Program-made: the position numbers and the translations under genes
Part shown: positions 37,278 through 46,037 of the stretch, piece by piece
Layout of the letters: the number at the start of each line of letters is the position of its first letter
How positions within the stretch are numbered: the first letter of the stretch is position 1
The notes under the pieces: model-generated
What the model saw: only the letters and a program-made list of their open reading frames with translations
What the model was told of the DNA's origin: nothing
Database searches by the model: none
Origin: Leptospira terpstrae serovar Hualin str. LT 11-33 = ATCC 700639
GTDB taxonomy: Bacteria > Spirochaetota > Leptospiria > Leptospirales > Leptospiraceae
NCBI RefSeq assembly: GCF_000332495.1
Contig: NZ_AOGW02000016.1
Span: forward strand, 130,353 to 194,352
Length of the DNA stretch: 64,000 bases
Direction of reading: 5' to 3'

Positions 37278-38748
37278 AATTACTTAACCTTTCCATTAAA
37301 GTCTGGATTTCAAAATCCAGACTTCTATCTTCTGCCATTGTCTCTATCCCAAGAAATAAATCCAAGTTCGGAACTAAATCCTTTCTTTTAGCAAACCTTG
37401 AAGATTGGTAAATAGTAAAAGCTAAAATCGATAACAACTTATACCCGCTAGCAACCGTTCGGCGATTTCTCAAAACAGAGATGGCTCCCATCGGAACAAT
37501 ATCTTGGTTATTTCCATTCGTGGGAATAGACTGAACAGAACCCGGCATACTATCTCTTCGCACTTCTGCTGTTAGATGTGTGGACATAAGCCCTAATCCT
37601 GAAAGGCCCGCATAAGTCCCTGGTTTTTCTGATAACATCAGCGGGAACTCACCATTTTCTTTTGGTTCAAAAAGATAATTCAAAAACCGGTCCACCCAAG
37701 TAAACCAAACTGCCATGGCATTCTGCAAACGATCTGCTGCAAAACTCACTTGGGCTGCATAAAAACCACCACCTTCGGCAAACCGTAGACCATCTTCTGA
37801 TTGAATCAAAACTGGATTGTCTGAAAGAGAATTTAACTCCCGTTCTACGGTCTCCCCAACAGATACAATTTCATCTAAGAGGGAACCTAGGATTTGTGGA
37901 ATACAGCGAATGGAATAAATATCTTGGATTCTGCTTCCCTCTTGTTTCTCTTTGGAGTTTTGGGACACGGTAGGATAAAGAATACGAACGATTTTTTTTG
38001 GGCCGTCAAACTGTTTGTGGTTGTGATAGGCAGGATGAAAGGCATCAGCAAACACTGAGTGAAAACTAAATAGGTATTGTAAAAGTTCTACTGAGTAAGA
38101 AAGAAGGTTACGAAACTCTAAGACCTGGAGACCAAGTAAGGCCGTTGTAAAACTGGTTCCATTGGTGAGGGAAATAGCTTCTTTTGCTTCTGGAGACCAA
38201 GGAAACCCTGGAATTTTTGACTTCCCTCCATTCCACCGGCTGGGTCCTAAATCCTTACCAAGACCTGTAAATCCAGACTCACCAAGAAGGGCTAATGGGA
38301 GATAACTCAAAGGAATCAAATCTCCCGATGCAGAAAGGGAACCCCTTTCTGGCAAAACAGGTATACAATCCAATTCCAAAAGTGCATTCAATAGTTCTAA
38401 TGTTTCAAAACGAATGCCCGATCCACCAAGCGATAAACAATGGATCCTTGCTGCAAGGACTGCCCTTGCTTCTTTGTGATTTAGATGGGAATGCGGAATC
38501 CCATCTTTGGAAAAAACTGGTTCTACTGTCAGATGGTAAATTAAAGATTTTTGGATTTTTACAACATCCTCATTGGAAGTGAAGGCATGAGGGCCAAATC
38601 CCGTATGAATTCCATAGATTAGTTTTTCTTTAGAAGATTTTAGAATGGCTTGAACTTGAGTTCGTTCTTCGTCGATTTTAGGACGAACGGAAGTTAAATG
38701 GGAAAAGGAACCAGATTTGGATAATGTTTGGAGTGTAGATAAGTTCAA
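37243..38748 (-). CDS. Aromatic amino acid ammonia-lyase (HutH/PAL family)
   Basis: A 501-residue lyase of the MIO-prosthetic-group superfamily. The MIO-forming Ala-Ser-Gly is at residues 140-142 (SLSASGDLIPLSYL), the catalytic Tyr is in YGIHTGFGP (residue 45), and SLSDNPVLI and the QSIPTNGNNQDIVPMG region are recognisable. Histidine ammonia-lyase is the commonest annotation, but the ring-binding residues are not clear enough to exclude phenylalanine/tyrosine lyase or aminomutase, and no other hut genes are nearby. It converges on the DUF368 gene. Confidence 0.87.
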   Translation of the reverse strand: MNLSTLQTLSKSGSFSHLTSVRPKIDEERTQVQAILKSSKEKLIYGIHTGFGPHAFTSNEDVVKIQKSLIYHLTVEPVFSKDGIPHSHLNHKEARAVLAARIHCLSLGGSGIRFETLELLNALLELDCIPVLPERGSLSASGDLIPLSYLPLALLGESGFTGLGKDLGPSRWNGGKSKIPGFPWSPEAKEAISLTNGTSFTTALLGLQVLEFRNLLSYSVELLQYLFSFHSVFADAFHPAYHNHKQFDGPKKIVRILYPTVSQNSKEKQEGSRIQDIYSIRCIPQILGSLLDEIVSVGETVERELNSLSDNPVLIQSEDGLRFAEGGGFYAAQVSFAADRLQNAMAVWFTWVDRFLNYLFEPKENGEFPLMLSEKPGTYAGLSGLGLMSTHLTAEVRRDSMPGSVQSIPTNGNNQDIVPMGAISVLRNRRTVASGYKLLSILAFTIYQSSRFAKRKDLVPNLDLFLGIETMAEDRSLDFEIQTLMERLSNSTSSLVKIPID

Positions 38749-38757
38749 AGTAATTTA

Positions 38758-38780
38758 AAACCGGGGAATCTCCCCGGTTT
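38758..38780 (-). terminator. Rho-independent terminator of the antiporter gene
   Basis: AAACCGGGGA (38758-38767) and TCCCCGGTTT (38771-38780) are perfect 10-bp arms with a 3-base loop. Read on the minus strand it comes just after the antiporter stop codon (38791) and is followed by TTTTAAATTA. This is a strong GC-stem plus T-run and separates the antiporter from the lyase gene. Confidence 0.88.
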
Positions 38781-38790
38781 GTCCAAAAGT

Positions 38791-40260
38791 TTAGACGAAG
38801 AATACGAAGGTAATTAGGATAAATACAGGAACTAATATTCCCATAGAGTATGCTAAGTAACCACCAAAGGATGGCATCTTTACTTTGTTTTCTTCTGCAA
38901 CAGATTTCACCATAAAGTTAGGAGCGTTACCAATATAGGTGTTGGCACCCATAAAGACCGCACCAACTGAAATGGCTTTTAAAATTTCTTCCGCTTGGAC
39001 ATTTCCAATGAACTGACCTAAAGTGAGAGGGCTTGCAGCACCCACTGGAGTGAGTAAACCAGAAGCTAACGAACCGAAGGTGAGGTAAGTTGGCGCATTG
39101 TCAAGAACCGACGAGAAAGCTCCTGTTGCCCAGAAAAACTGCCAGTTTTGTGTGATTCCCAGTTCCTTACCATGTGCTTCGAGTAATACAAGCGCAGGAA
39201 TCATCGTAATGAAAATTCCAATGAAAAGATAAGCAACTTCTTGGATGGGGTGGAGAGTGAAGTTGTTGAACTTACGGTTTTCTTCTTTAGAAGTAAACTT
39301 AGAAAGACCAATCAATACAAGTAAAACGGCTTCTCGGATAAATCCAAGAGTAGGAGTTTCATTGATTTGTGGAATGTAGTTACTGTTTAAAAAAGCAACA
39401 GCTAAAATCACACCAAGTAACCAAATGAAGTTTACCTGACCACCGATCGAGAATGGAGTCGCAAGTTTATCGTCTTTTTTAATGTCCTTTTTTGTTTCCT
39501 TTTTGTAAGCGAGAGTGTCCCATACAAAATAAACGGCAAGTAAGATCACAGTGGCAAACAACATCTCAGGCAAGAGTTTGAATGTCCAAGTGAAAGGAAC
39601 TCCTTTTAAATAACCAAGGAAAAGTGGAGGATCGCCTAGTGGTGTTAAGGAACCGCCAATGTTGGAAACAAGGAAAATAAAGAATACAACCGTGTGAACC
39701 ACATGTTTTCTTTCGCTATTTGTTTTTAACAAAGGACGAATGAGTAACATCGAAGCACCTGTGGTTCCAATAAAGGAAGCAAGGCCCGCACCGATTAACA
39801 AGTACAATGTGTTATTGAGTGGGGTAGCATGGATGTCTCCCTTGATAACAATTCCACCGGAAATATAAAACAAAGATCCGAGTAAAATAATAAAAGGGAT
39901 ATAATCGAAGAAAACTGTATGAACTATATTATGGCTGTAACCATAAACAAGTAGAACCACAAAAGAAATGGCTCCGAGTCCAACAGCAAGAATCAATTTG
40001 TTATTATTGTCTTCCCACCAATGAGAAGTTTTGTGAGAAGCAACTGGCAAAATTGCAATGGAAAGTAAAATGGCAACAAATGGCAATACTGACCAATATG
40101 GCAATTCCTGATGTACTGATTCGCCGTGAGACGAATGTCCTGTTTCTTCCTGAGTGGTTGGTTGCGTCGGAACCGAAGTCGGGTCTTCCGCAAATAAACC
40201 TGCTGTTGTCACTGACAAACAAACCAGGAATACTATCGTTGTGAGAAGCTTCTTCAACAT
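38791..40260 (-). CDS. Sodium:proton antiporter (NhaD/citrate-transporter-like, ion transporter superfamily)
   Basis: A 489-residue membrane protein. A signal-like N-terminus (MLKKLLTTIVFLVCLSVTTAGLFAEDP) is followed by a Thr/His-rich periplasmic stretch and 11 to 12 helices. Conserved segments include LPYWSVLPFVAILLSIAILP, SFIGTTGASMLLIRPLLKTN, NIGGSLTPLGDPPLFLGYLKG, FFWATGAFSSVLDNAPTYL and ANTYIGNAPNFMVKSVAEE, which match NhaD-type antiporters. ATG 40260 is chosen for its AGGA/GGTGA spacing; in-frame starts exist at 40269 and 40338. It probably maintains Na+ and pH balance. Confidence 0.86.
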   Translation of the reverse strand: MLKKLLTTIVFLVCLSVTTAGLFAEDPTSVPTQPTTQEETGHSSHGESVHQELPYWSVLPFVAILLSIAILPVASHKTSHWWEDNNNKLILAVGLGAISFVVLLVYGYSHNIVHTVFFDYIPFIILLGSLFYISGGIVIKGDIHATPLNNTLYLLIGAGLASFIGTTGASMLLIRPLLKTNSERKHVVHTVVFFIFLVSNIGGSLTPLGDPPLFLGYLKGVPFTWTFKLLPEMLFATVILLAVYFVWDTLAYKKETKKDIKKDDKLATPFSIGGQVNFIWLLGVILAVAFLNSNYIPQINETPTLGFIREAVLLVLIGLSKFTSKEENRKFNNFTLHPIQEVAYLFIGIFITMIPALVLLEAHGKELGITQNWQFFWATGAFSSVLDNAPTYLTFGSLASGLLTPVGAASPLTLGQFIGNVQAEEILKAISVGAVFMGANTYIGNAPNFMVKSVAEENKVKMPSFGGYLAYSMGILVPVFILITFVFFV

Positions 40261-40315
40261 GCTCACCATCCTATTTTTTTTAGGACAGCTTACCTGAAAT
40301 CCAAACCTCGTGGAA

Positions 40316-41347
40316 CTAAAAAAACCGAGATTCTCCAATTTTTAAAGGAATGAAATGATCTTCTGAGATACCCGCTCTTTTTAACTCCTCTTTAGTGCGG
40401 GGCACAGGAGAATCTAAGGCCTCATCCGAGAGAACAAAGGTCATATAATGCATCGGAACCAAATATTTAGCCTTCAAGTCCACAAAAGCTTGGACCGCTT
40501 GGATTGGATCTACATGTACGGGTTCCATCATCCAGCGGGGTTCTGTCGCTCCAATGGGTAAGATGGCAACATCAATCGGTCCCAATCGTTCCGAAATTTC
40601 ACGAAAATGGGTATAATATCCGGTATCTCCTCCAAAGTAGACTTTTTCCTTTTCGCCAGAAATTAGATAACTCCCCCAGAGAGTTTCATCCCTATCGAAT
40701 AACCCACGCCCGCTAAAGTGTTGGGTAGGGGTGAAAGTGATGCTTAAATCGTTAGTTTTTGTTTCTTCCCACCAATCCATTTCCTTCACATTTTTTAAAC
40801 CTTCAGCTAACAAGAGTTTACTGTTTCCGATTCCCGTAAAAACTAGGGGATGGAATTTTTCTTCTAATTGTTTCAGAGTGGGCAGATCCGTGTGGTCGTA
40901 ATGATTGTGTGATAAGATGACAATATCAATTCGAGGTAGGTTTTCGATTTTGATTCCGGGAGGAGTGTAACGTTTTGGTCCAATAAAACTAACCGGCGAA
41001 CACCTCTCACTCCATATAGGATCTGTTAGGATGTTCACTCCATCGATTTGAATGAGAGTTGTGGCATGCCCAACCCAAGTCACAGATAGTTTGGAATGGT
41101 TAGTCAACAATTGGTTCCCATCATTTTGCAAAATGGGAAAGGGTGGATAATCTTTCGGATCTAAACTATGGGGAAGTTGGAAACGTTGGAATTGCCAAGA
41201 GATTACATTCCATAAACCTTTGGTTTCAAAGTTGGGGTTTGGGTTTTTAAATCCATCGGCTGTATGGTGGGAATTACGAACACTGGCATCGGCAAAACAG
41301 GACAACGAAAAAAAGACAAGTAAGGATATTAAAGATAGGGACTTCAC
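40316..41347 (-). CDS. MBL-fold lipoprotein, NAPE-PLD/UlaG-like
   Basis: Metallo-beta-lactamase-fold protein. The core matches NAPE-phospholipase D-like hydrolases: WVGHATTLIQIDGVNILTDPIWSERCSPVSFIGPKRYTPPG, then zinc motif ILSHNHYDHTDLPTL, FGGDTGYYTHF, and PMHYMTFVLSDE. No ATG exists upstream in a sensible place; the GTG at 41347 (VKSLSLISLLVFFSLSC) gives a clean lipoprotein signal with lipobox SLSC, so the product would be a surface or periplasmic lipoprotein of about 343 residues. The frame itself is open to 41599 over the divergent unknown gene. A lipid phosphodiester or lactone substrate is conceivable. Confidence 0.82.
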   Translation of the reverse strand: MKSLSLISLLVFFSLSCFADASVRNSHHTADGFKNPNPNFETKGLWNVISWQFQRFQLPHSLDPKDYPPFPILQNDGNQLLTNHSKLSVTWVGHATTLIQIDGVNILTDPIWSERCSPVSFIGPKRYTPPGIKIENLPRIDIVILSHNHYDHTDLPTLKQLEEKFHPLVFTGIGNSKLLLAEGLKNVKEMDWWEETKTNDLSITFTPTQHFSGRGLFDRDETLWGSYLISGEKEKVYFGGDTGYYTHFREISERLGPIDVAILPIGATEPRWMMEPVHVDPIQAVQAFVDLKAKYLVPMHYMTFVLSDEALDSPVPRTKEELKRAGISEDHFIPLKIGESRFF

Positions 41348-41428
41348 GAGGATTAGACCGAAACAAACTTCGTATGTTAGGAATTTTCGATTGCGTTTTT
41401 TAAAAACGGGAACCACCTTTTTGTTATT

Positions 41429-41830
41429 ATGTTTAGGTTCAAAGAAACAAAAGATTTGATGATTGCCTATGCAAAATGGAGAGATACTGTCGATCGAACC
41501 GAAGGAAGTGAAACTGTCTTTGGAGCCAACGCGGAAGTTTCCGAAATTGCTCGTGACCTCCGAGAAGATGCAGAGTTCGAACTTAGAATTCTCATCCAAG
41601 ATTTAAAAAAACAAAATCCTTCTGCCATCAAAGAATGGGTAGAGATGACCAAAGTGTATTTAAATAAAATCGAAAGTACTGTTCCCGAAGAACAAATCCA
41701 ACAGCGAAAACAAATTGCACGCGATTGGAAGTATTTGCGCACTCCCTTAGGAATTTCCGTACGTTACCCGCACCCTTCTCAATATTGGGGAAGTGGGATT
41801 GGTGTTTTAGGTCCAGATTTAGACTGGTAA
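41429..41830 (+). CDS. Hypothetical protein, 133 aa
   Basis: A small, soluble, helix-rich protein (DLMIAYAKWRDTVDRTEG, ISEIARDLREDAEFELRILIQDLKKQ) with a conserved-looking C-terminus LGISVRYPHPSQYWGSGIGVLGPDLDW. No known family is recognised. Conservation in related species would be the test. It lies 30 bases before the YdcF gene on the same strand and is divergent from the MBL lipoprotein. Confidence 0.75.
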   Translation: MFRFKETKDLMIAYAKWRDTVDRTEGSETVFGANAEVSEIARDLREDAEFELRILIQDLKKQNPSAIKEWVEMTKVYLNKIESTVPEEQIQQRKQIARDWKYLRTPLGISVRYPHPSQYWGSGIGVLGPDLDW

Positions 41831-41860
41831 GATTTCCTTCCTTTCCGAATCCTACTACCA

Positions 41861-42637
41861 ATGGATTCAATATTCTTTACACTATCCAAATTTGGAACTG
41901 TTCTACTCTACCCACTTCCTTTATTTTTTCTTTTGGCCTTCCTACTTGTTCTTAAAACCAAATCGGGACAAGGAAAGTTTCGTCTCTTCCGAATTGTTTT
42001 GTTTTTATATTTAGCATCTAACGCCTATGTTGCTAACCTCCTTGTACAGTCACTGGAAAAAGATTACCCACCAGTTGCGATTCAAGATGTGCCCAAATCA
42101 GACGTTGCCATCGTGTTAGGTGGTATGATCCAAACGATATCTTTACACCCTGGAAGGCCAGAACTATCCGACTCCGCAGACCGATTGACAGATGCCATTA
42201 GACTTTATAAAGCCGGGAAGGTAAAAAAGATCCTGTTTACCGGTGGATCGGGACTTCTTTTTGCAGATGCTTATAAGGAAGCAGACTTAGCAAAAGAAAT
42301 TTTTTTAGGGCTTGGGGTTTTGGAAAAAGATTTAATTTGGGAAAACAACTCTCGTAACACTTTTGAAAATGCAGTCGAAACAAAGAAGTTGTTAAATGAA
42401 AAAAAACTAGAATCAGCGGTTCTCATCACTTCTGCTTTCCATATGAAACGAGCAGCCGGATGTTTTGTAAAACAAGGAATCACTTTTTTTCCCTATCCTA
42501 CGGACTATCGTGCTACCAATCTCCAATCAGGGGCATTCGAACTATACATCCCTTCTGCTAGTTTTTTGGACCAAACCACTCTCTCTATCAAAGAATGGGT
42601 AGGGTATTTTGTGTATCGTGCTAAATCCTATTTGTAA
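41861..42637 (+). CDS. YdcF/ElyC family protein (DUF218)
   Basis: A 258-residue envelope protein. Two N-terminal hydrophobic helices (VLLYPLPLFFLLAFLLVLK and LFRIVLFLYLASNAYVANLL) precede a DUF218 domain containing SDVAIVLGGMI, DRLTDAIRLYKAGKVKKILFTGG, WENNSRNTFENAVETKKLL and VLITSAFHMKRAAGCF. DUF218 proteins such as SanA and ElyC influence envelope integrity and lipid-carrier use. It follows the unknown 133-aa gene closely and precedes the ccm cluster after a 100-base gap. Confidence 0.88.
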   Translation: MDSIFFTLSKFGTVLLYPLPLFFLLAFLLVLKTKSGQGKFRLFRIVLFLYLASNAYVANLLVQSLEKDYPPVAIQDVPKSDVAIVLGGMIQTISLHPGRPELSDSADRLTDAIRLYKAGKVKKILFTGGSGLLFADAYKEADLAKEIFLGLGVLEKDLIWENNSRNTFENAVETKKLLNEKKLESAVLITSAFHMKRAAGCFVKQGITFFPYPTDYRATNLQSGAFELYIPSASFLDQTTLSIKEWVGYFVYRAKSYL

Positions 42638-42737
42638 GCCTTCTAAATCTGCTGTTTTTTTAAGACCTTTTTGTTTGACCGAAACTTGCAATCGGAGAGG
42701 TTAGAGGAAAGACGGGAATCCGTCTAAAGAATGGATT

Positions 42738-43130
42738 ATGAATCGTAAGTTTTTAACTCTTTTGTTTCTTATTGGACTTTCCCTCGGTGGAATTGCCTAT
42801 TTTTCTTCGCAGGAAACTTCCTATCTCCTTTTGGATGCTTCCGAACTTGCTGCCAACCAAACCAAATACTCGGACCAAAACCTTCGTGTGCGTGGGTTTG
42901 TCAGGGTGGGTAGCCTAGTCCGTGAGGGAAAAAAAGCGAAATTTGATTTGGAACTGAATGATCAAATCATCCCTGTATTTTTTACAGGAGCCACGCTTTT
43001 GCCTGATGCTTTTAAAGAAGGAGCAAGGGCCCGAGTGGACGGAAAGTTAGATCACGGGGTTTTAGTTGCCTCTCATGTAGAAGCAAAATGCGCCTCTAAA
43101 TACGAAGCGGGATACGCTGAGGAAAAATGA
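42738..43130 (+). CDS. ccmE: Cytochrome c maturation haem chaperone CcmE, CxxxY type
   Basis: A 130-residue membrane-anchored OB-fold haem chaperone that passes haem to CcmF for attachment to c-type cytochromes. One N-terminal transmembrane segment (LTLLFLIGLSLGGIAYF) is followed by a beta-barrel region (VRGFVRVGSLVREGKKAKFDLEL, IPVFFTGATLLPDAFKEG, DGKLDHGVLVASHVEAKC). The usual haem-binding HxxxY is replaced by C118-A-S-K-Y122 (AKCASKYE), as known for CcmE from archaea and some sulfate reducers. Its stop overlaps the ccmF start (ATGA). Confidence 0.87.
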   Translation: MNRKFLTLLFLIGLSLGGIAYFSSQETSYLLLDASELAANQTKYSDQNLRVRGFVRVGSLVREGKKAKFDLELNDQIIPVFFTGATLLPDAFKEGARARVDGKLDHGVLVASHVEAKCASKYEAGYAEEK

Positions 43131-45325
43131 ATAATTTAGGTACCATCCTTTTAACTGCTTCTCTCGCCATTTTAGTTTTTTCCGCATTACAAACCATCTA
43201 CGGAATTTATAAACAAGATCGTAAAGCCATTGAACTTGGCCGACTTGCATTAATGACAAATCCATTTGTCATCGTTTTAACATTTACAGTTTTATTAACA
43301 CAACTCGCCAGATCAGACTATAGCAACTATTATGTGGTCATGCATTCAAGCGAACACCTTCCATTGTTTTATAAAATGACATCCATCTGGTCAGGTTCGT
43401 CAGGAAGTTTGTTATTTTGGAATTTAATACTGAGCGTTTTCACATTTATCGTGTTATGGCAAACTCGTAAGTCAATTGAAGATAGAATTCCTATGATGAA
43501 CCTTATCCTTGCGGTTTTATCTGGATTTTTTTCTTTCCTCGCAGTATTTTATGGCGATGCCCAACCTTTTCGTGAATTTGTTCCAGAAGCAGCAGCAGGT
43601 CGAGGTCTCAATCCTCTCCTCCAACATTGGGCGATGATCATCCATCCACCCATCCTTTACATTGGTTATGTAAGTATTTCTATTCCTTTTGCTATTGCCA
43701 TGTCGGCACTTGTTTCAGGACAACTTTCTGAAGATTGGATGAAGTTCATTCGGAAATGGACTTTGTTTTCTTGGTTCTTTCTTGGAACTGGAATTTTACT
43801 TGGATCGAAGTGGGCCTATGAAGAGTTAGGTTGGGGTGGATATTGGGCATGGGATCCAGTTGAAAATGCATCTCTTATGCCATGGCTACTCACCAGTGCG
43901 TTTGTGCATTCAGTGGTGATCCAAGAACGTAGAGGGATGTTAAAGTTCTGGAACATGTTACTTGTGATACTTGCCTTCCACTTTAGTTTGCTTGGAACTT
44001 GGATCACTCGTTCAGGAGTTCTAGAAGGCCCACACAGTTTTTCTAAATCTACGATTGGAACTCCGTTTATCATCTATATCATTGGTAGTTTTCTATTCTT
44101 TACAGGCTTTGTCATTTATAGAAGAAAAAATCTAACGCCAGAAAGAAACTTAGAAGCCATTACTTCCAAAGAAGGAAGTTTTCTTTTAAATAACTTTTTG
44201 TTAGTTCTTTCTACTGCAGCCATTCTGTTAGGTGTCTTTTCACCCCTTTTGTATGGAAAAGAATTTAAAGCTCCTTGGTTTAATTCATGGGGTGTTCCTG
44301 CAGGAATTTTTCTTTTACTACTTATGGGAGCTGCCCCACTACTTGCTTGGAGAAAAGGGGCGGGGGCCGTGTTTTTTTCAACCCTACTCAAACCCTTTAT
44401 TGCAGGCATCATCGGCGGTGGATTGTACATACTATTCTATTCCCAAAACTTTACAAAACCAGACAGTAAGTATGGAGATGTTCTTGCTGAAGTGTATTCG
44501 GTTCTTACGGTCACCATTGGGGTTTTTACCATTTCTGGGATCATACAAGAATACTACCGAGGGATTCGAGCTCGTCGTGAGGAGTTTCAAAACGAAAATC
44601 TTTTTGTGGCCGGATACCGAATGTTACTCAAAAACAAACGTAGGTATGGTGGGTATTTAGTTCATTTTTCACTTGTTCTTGTTTTTATTGGTTATGCGGG
44701 GAACGCTTTCAAAATCAATACATCAGTCCGATTTTTTTATGAACTCCAACCACCAACATCAGAAGAAATTGTTTACCAGTCTATCGACAAAGCAATGATT
44801 GGTGGGTATCAAATTGAAGCCTCTACTCTCAAATTAAAACCTGTCCTAATTTCAGGTTTAGGTGGAGAACCTAACATCCAAAATGTGATTGTTTCCCAAG
44901 AAGGGACATTCGGAATCTTTCGTGGAACAGACAAACTATCGGATTTAGTCACGGAACGCAGGTTTTACCCACAAATCTCTCACCTAACAGGAGATTTCGA
45001 AACCCATATTCCTACTAGCGAACCTGCCATTCTATCTATGGCAAAAGAAGATTTTTACATCCAACTTGGTGCCATTGAAACTTCTGATCTTAAATCAGAA
45101 AACCCAGACCTTCCTTTGATGTTTATGCAGTATTACTTCACACCGGGAAGTGAAATGGACAAACTAAAATTCTTTCTCAACTTTCCAAAACAAATTGTAG
45201 CAAACCTTGAAGTTTGGGTAAACCCACTGGTAAAACTCATTTGGCTTGGTTCCTTACTCTATTTCCTCTCTGGAATTTTTTTGTTACTCCCTCTTGGCGA
45301 AACAAAAAAGAAGTCGGAAGGTTAG
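43127..45325 (+). CDS. ccmF: Haem lyase CcmF
   Basis: A 732-residue, many-pass membrane protein of the haem-handling protein family. It has the Trp-rich WWD-type motif GWGGYWAWDPVENASLMPWLL with surrounding HWAMIIHPPILYIGYV and SLLGTWITRSGVLEGPHSF, all hallmark CcmF segments. It catalyses haem ligation to apocytochrome c in the periplasm. A C-terminal periplasmic beta-rich region (about 560-690) precedes the last helix. It sits between ccmE (overlapping) and the ccmH-like gene 9 bases downstream. Confidence 0.94.
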   Translation: MNNLGTILLTASLAILVFSALQTIYGIYKQDRKAIELGRLALMTNPFVIVLTFTVLLTQLARSDYSNYYVVMHSSEHLPLFYKMTSIWSGSSGSLLFWNLILSVFTFIVLWQTRKSIEDRIPMMNLILAVLSGFFSFLAVFYGDAQPFREFVPEAAAGRGLNPLLQHWAMIIHPPILYIGYVSISIPFAIAMSALVSGQLSEDWMKFIRKWTLFSWFFLGTGILLGSKWAYEELGWGGYWAWDPVENASLMPWLLTSAFVHSVVIQERRGMLKFWNMLLVILAFHFSLLGTWITRSGVLEGPHSFSKSTIGTPFIIYIIGSFLFFTGFVIYRRKNLTPERNLEAITSKEGSFLLNNFLLVLSTAAILLGVFSPLLYGKEFKAPWFNSWGVPAGIFLLLLMGAAPLLAWRKGAGAVFFSTLLKPFIAGIIGGGLYILFYSQNFTKPDSKYGDVLAEVYSVLTVTIGVFTISGIIQEYYRGIRARREEFQNENLFVAGYRMLLKNKRRYGGYLVHFSLVLVFIGYAGNAFKINTSVRFFYELQPPTSEEIVYQSIDKAMIGGYQIEASTLKLKPVLISGLGGEPNIQNVIVSQEGTFGIFRGTDKLSDLVTERRFYPQISHLTGDFETHIPTSEPAILSMAKEDFYIQLGAIETSDLKSENPDLPLMFMQYYFTPGSEMDKLKFFLNFPKQIVANLEVWVNPLVKLIWLGSLLYFLSGIFLLLPLGETKKKSEG

Positions 45326-45334
45326 TAAACCAGT

Positions 45335-45988
45335 ATGGAACAAATTGCACTAAGAATGAAAGAACAAATGAAAATCTACGGAGAGTTGATCCCCTCAAGA
45401 AAGAAAAGATCTTTAACTACAAATGTTCAACTTATGGTTCTCGGATTTTGTATTCTTTTGCCAAACCTATTATTTGCACAGAAAACTACCACAAATCTAA
45501 AAGAAGAAACACAAATCCAAACCTTCTTAAAAGTCACAGAACAAATTCGTTGTATTTGTTTGCCAAGTCTCCCCATCCAATCTTGTTCCTTCAATATGTG
45601 TGCGGCTTCCAGTTATCTCAAATCCTTTATTGAAAACCGAATCAAAGACGGAATGAAGGAAGAGGAAATCATTTCAAAAATGGAAAATGGTTTTGGAGAT
45701 TCTGTTTTAAAAGACCCCATTGTGGTGATGTTTCAGGAAAATGGAAACCAAGGGATGGTGGATTCCATTGTATATGGTTTTGGACCCAAAATATTAGCTC
45801 AACCTGATGGAACCTGGATTAATTTCACTTTATTTGCATTAGGTGCCTTTGGTCTTTTTGGAATTTATAAATATGGAACTAGAAAAAAGAAGGATCTTTT
45901 ACAATCAAATGTAGCTTCTGACAGTGGCCAAAAGTCTTCCACAGAAGAAATCAAAAACAAAATTCGTAAGTACGAAGAAGAAACTTAA
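45335..45988 (+). CDS. ccmH: CcmH-like cytochrome c maturation protein with unusual cysteine pattern
   Basis: A 217-residue protein. A signal or transmembrane segment (LMVLGFCILLPNLLFAQ) is followed by the CcmH-type helical domain (LKSFIENRIKDGMKEEEIISKMENGFGDSVL), a transmembrane helix (FTLFALGAFGLFGIYKY) and a charged tail. Standard CcmH has LRCxxC; here C73-I-C75 is followed by C84 and C89 (IRCICLPSLPIQSC, SFNMC). Assignment rests on position after ccmF, fold pattern and the LRC-like start. Role: keeping apocytochrome cysteines reduced and presenting them to CcmF. Confidence 0.8.
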   Translation: MEQIALRMKEQMKIYGELIPSRKKRSLTTNVQLMVLGFCILLPNLLFAQKTTTNLKEETQIQTFLKVTEQIRCICLPSLPIQSCSFNMCAASSYLKSFIENRIKDGMKEEEIISKMENGFGDSVLKDPIVVMFQENGNQGMVDSIVYGFGPKILAQPDGTWINFTLFALGAFGLFGIYKYGTRKKKDLLQSNVASDSGQKSSTEEIKNKIRKYEEET

Positions 45989-46037
45989 AAAAAAATACTT
46001 ACATTTGTTATCCGTTGATTCAAAGGGAAAAGTAAGT

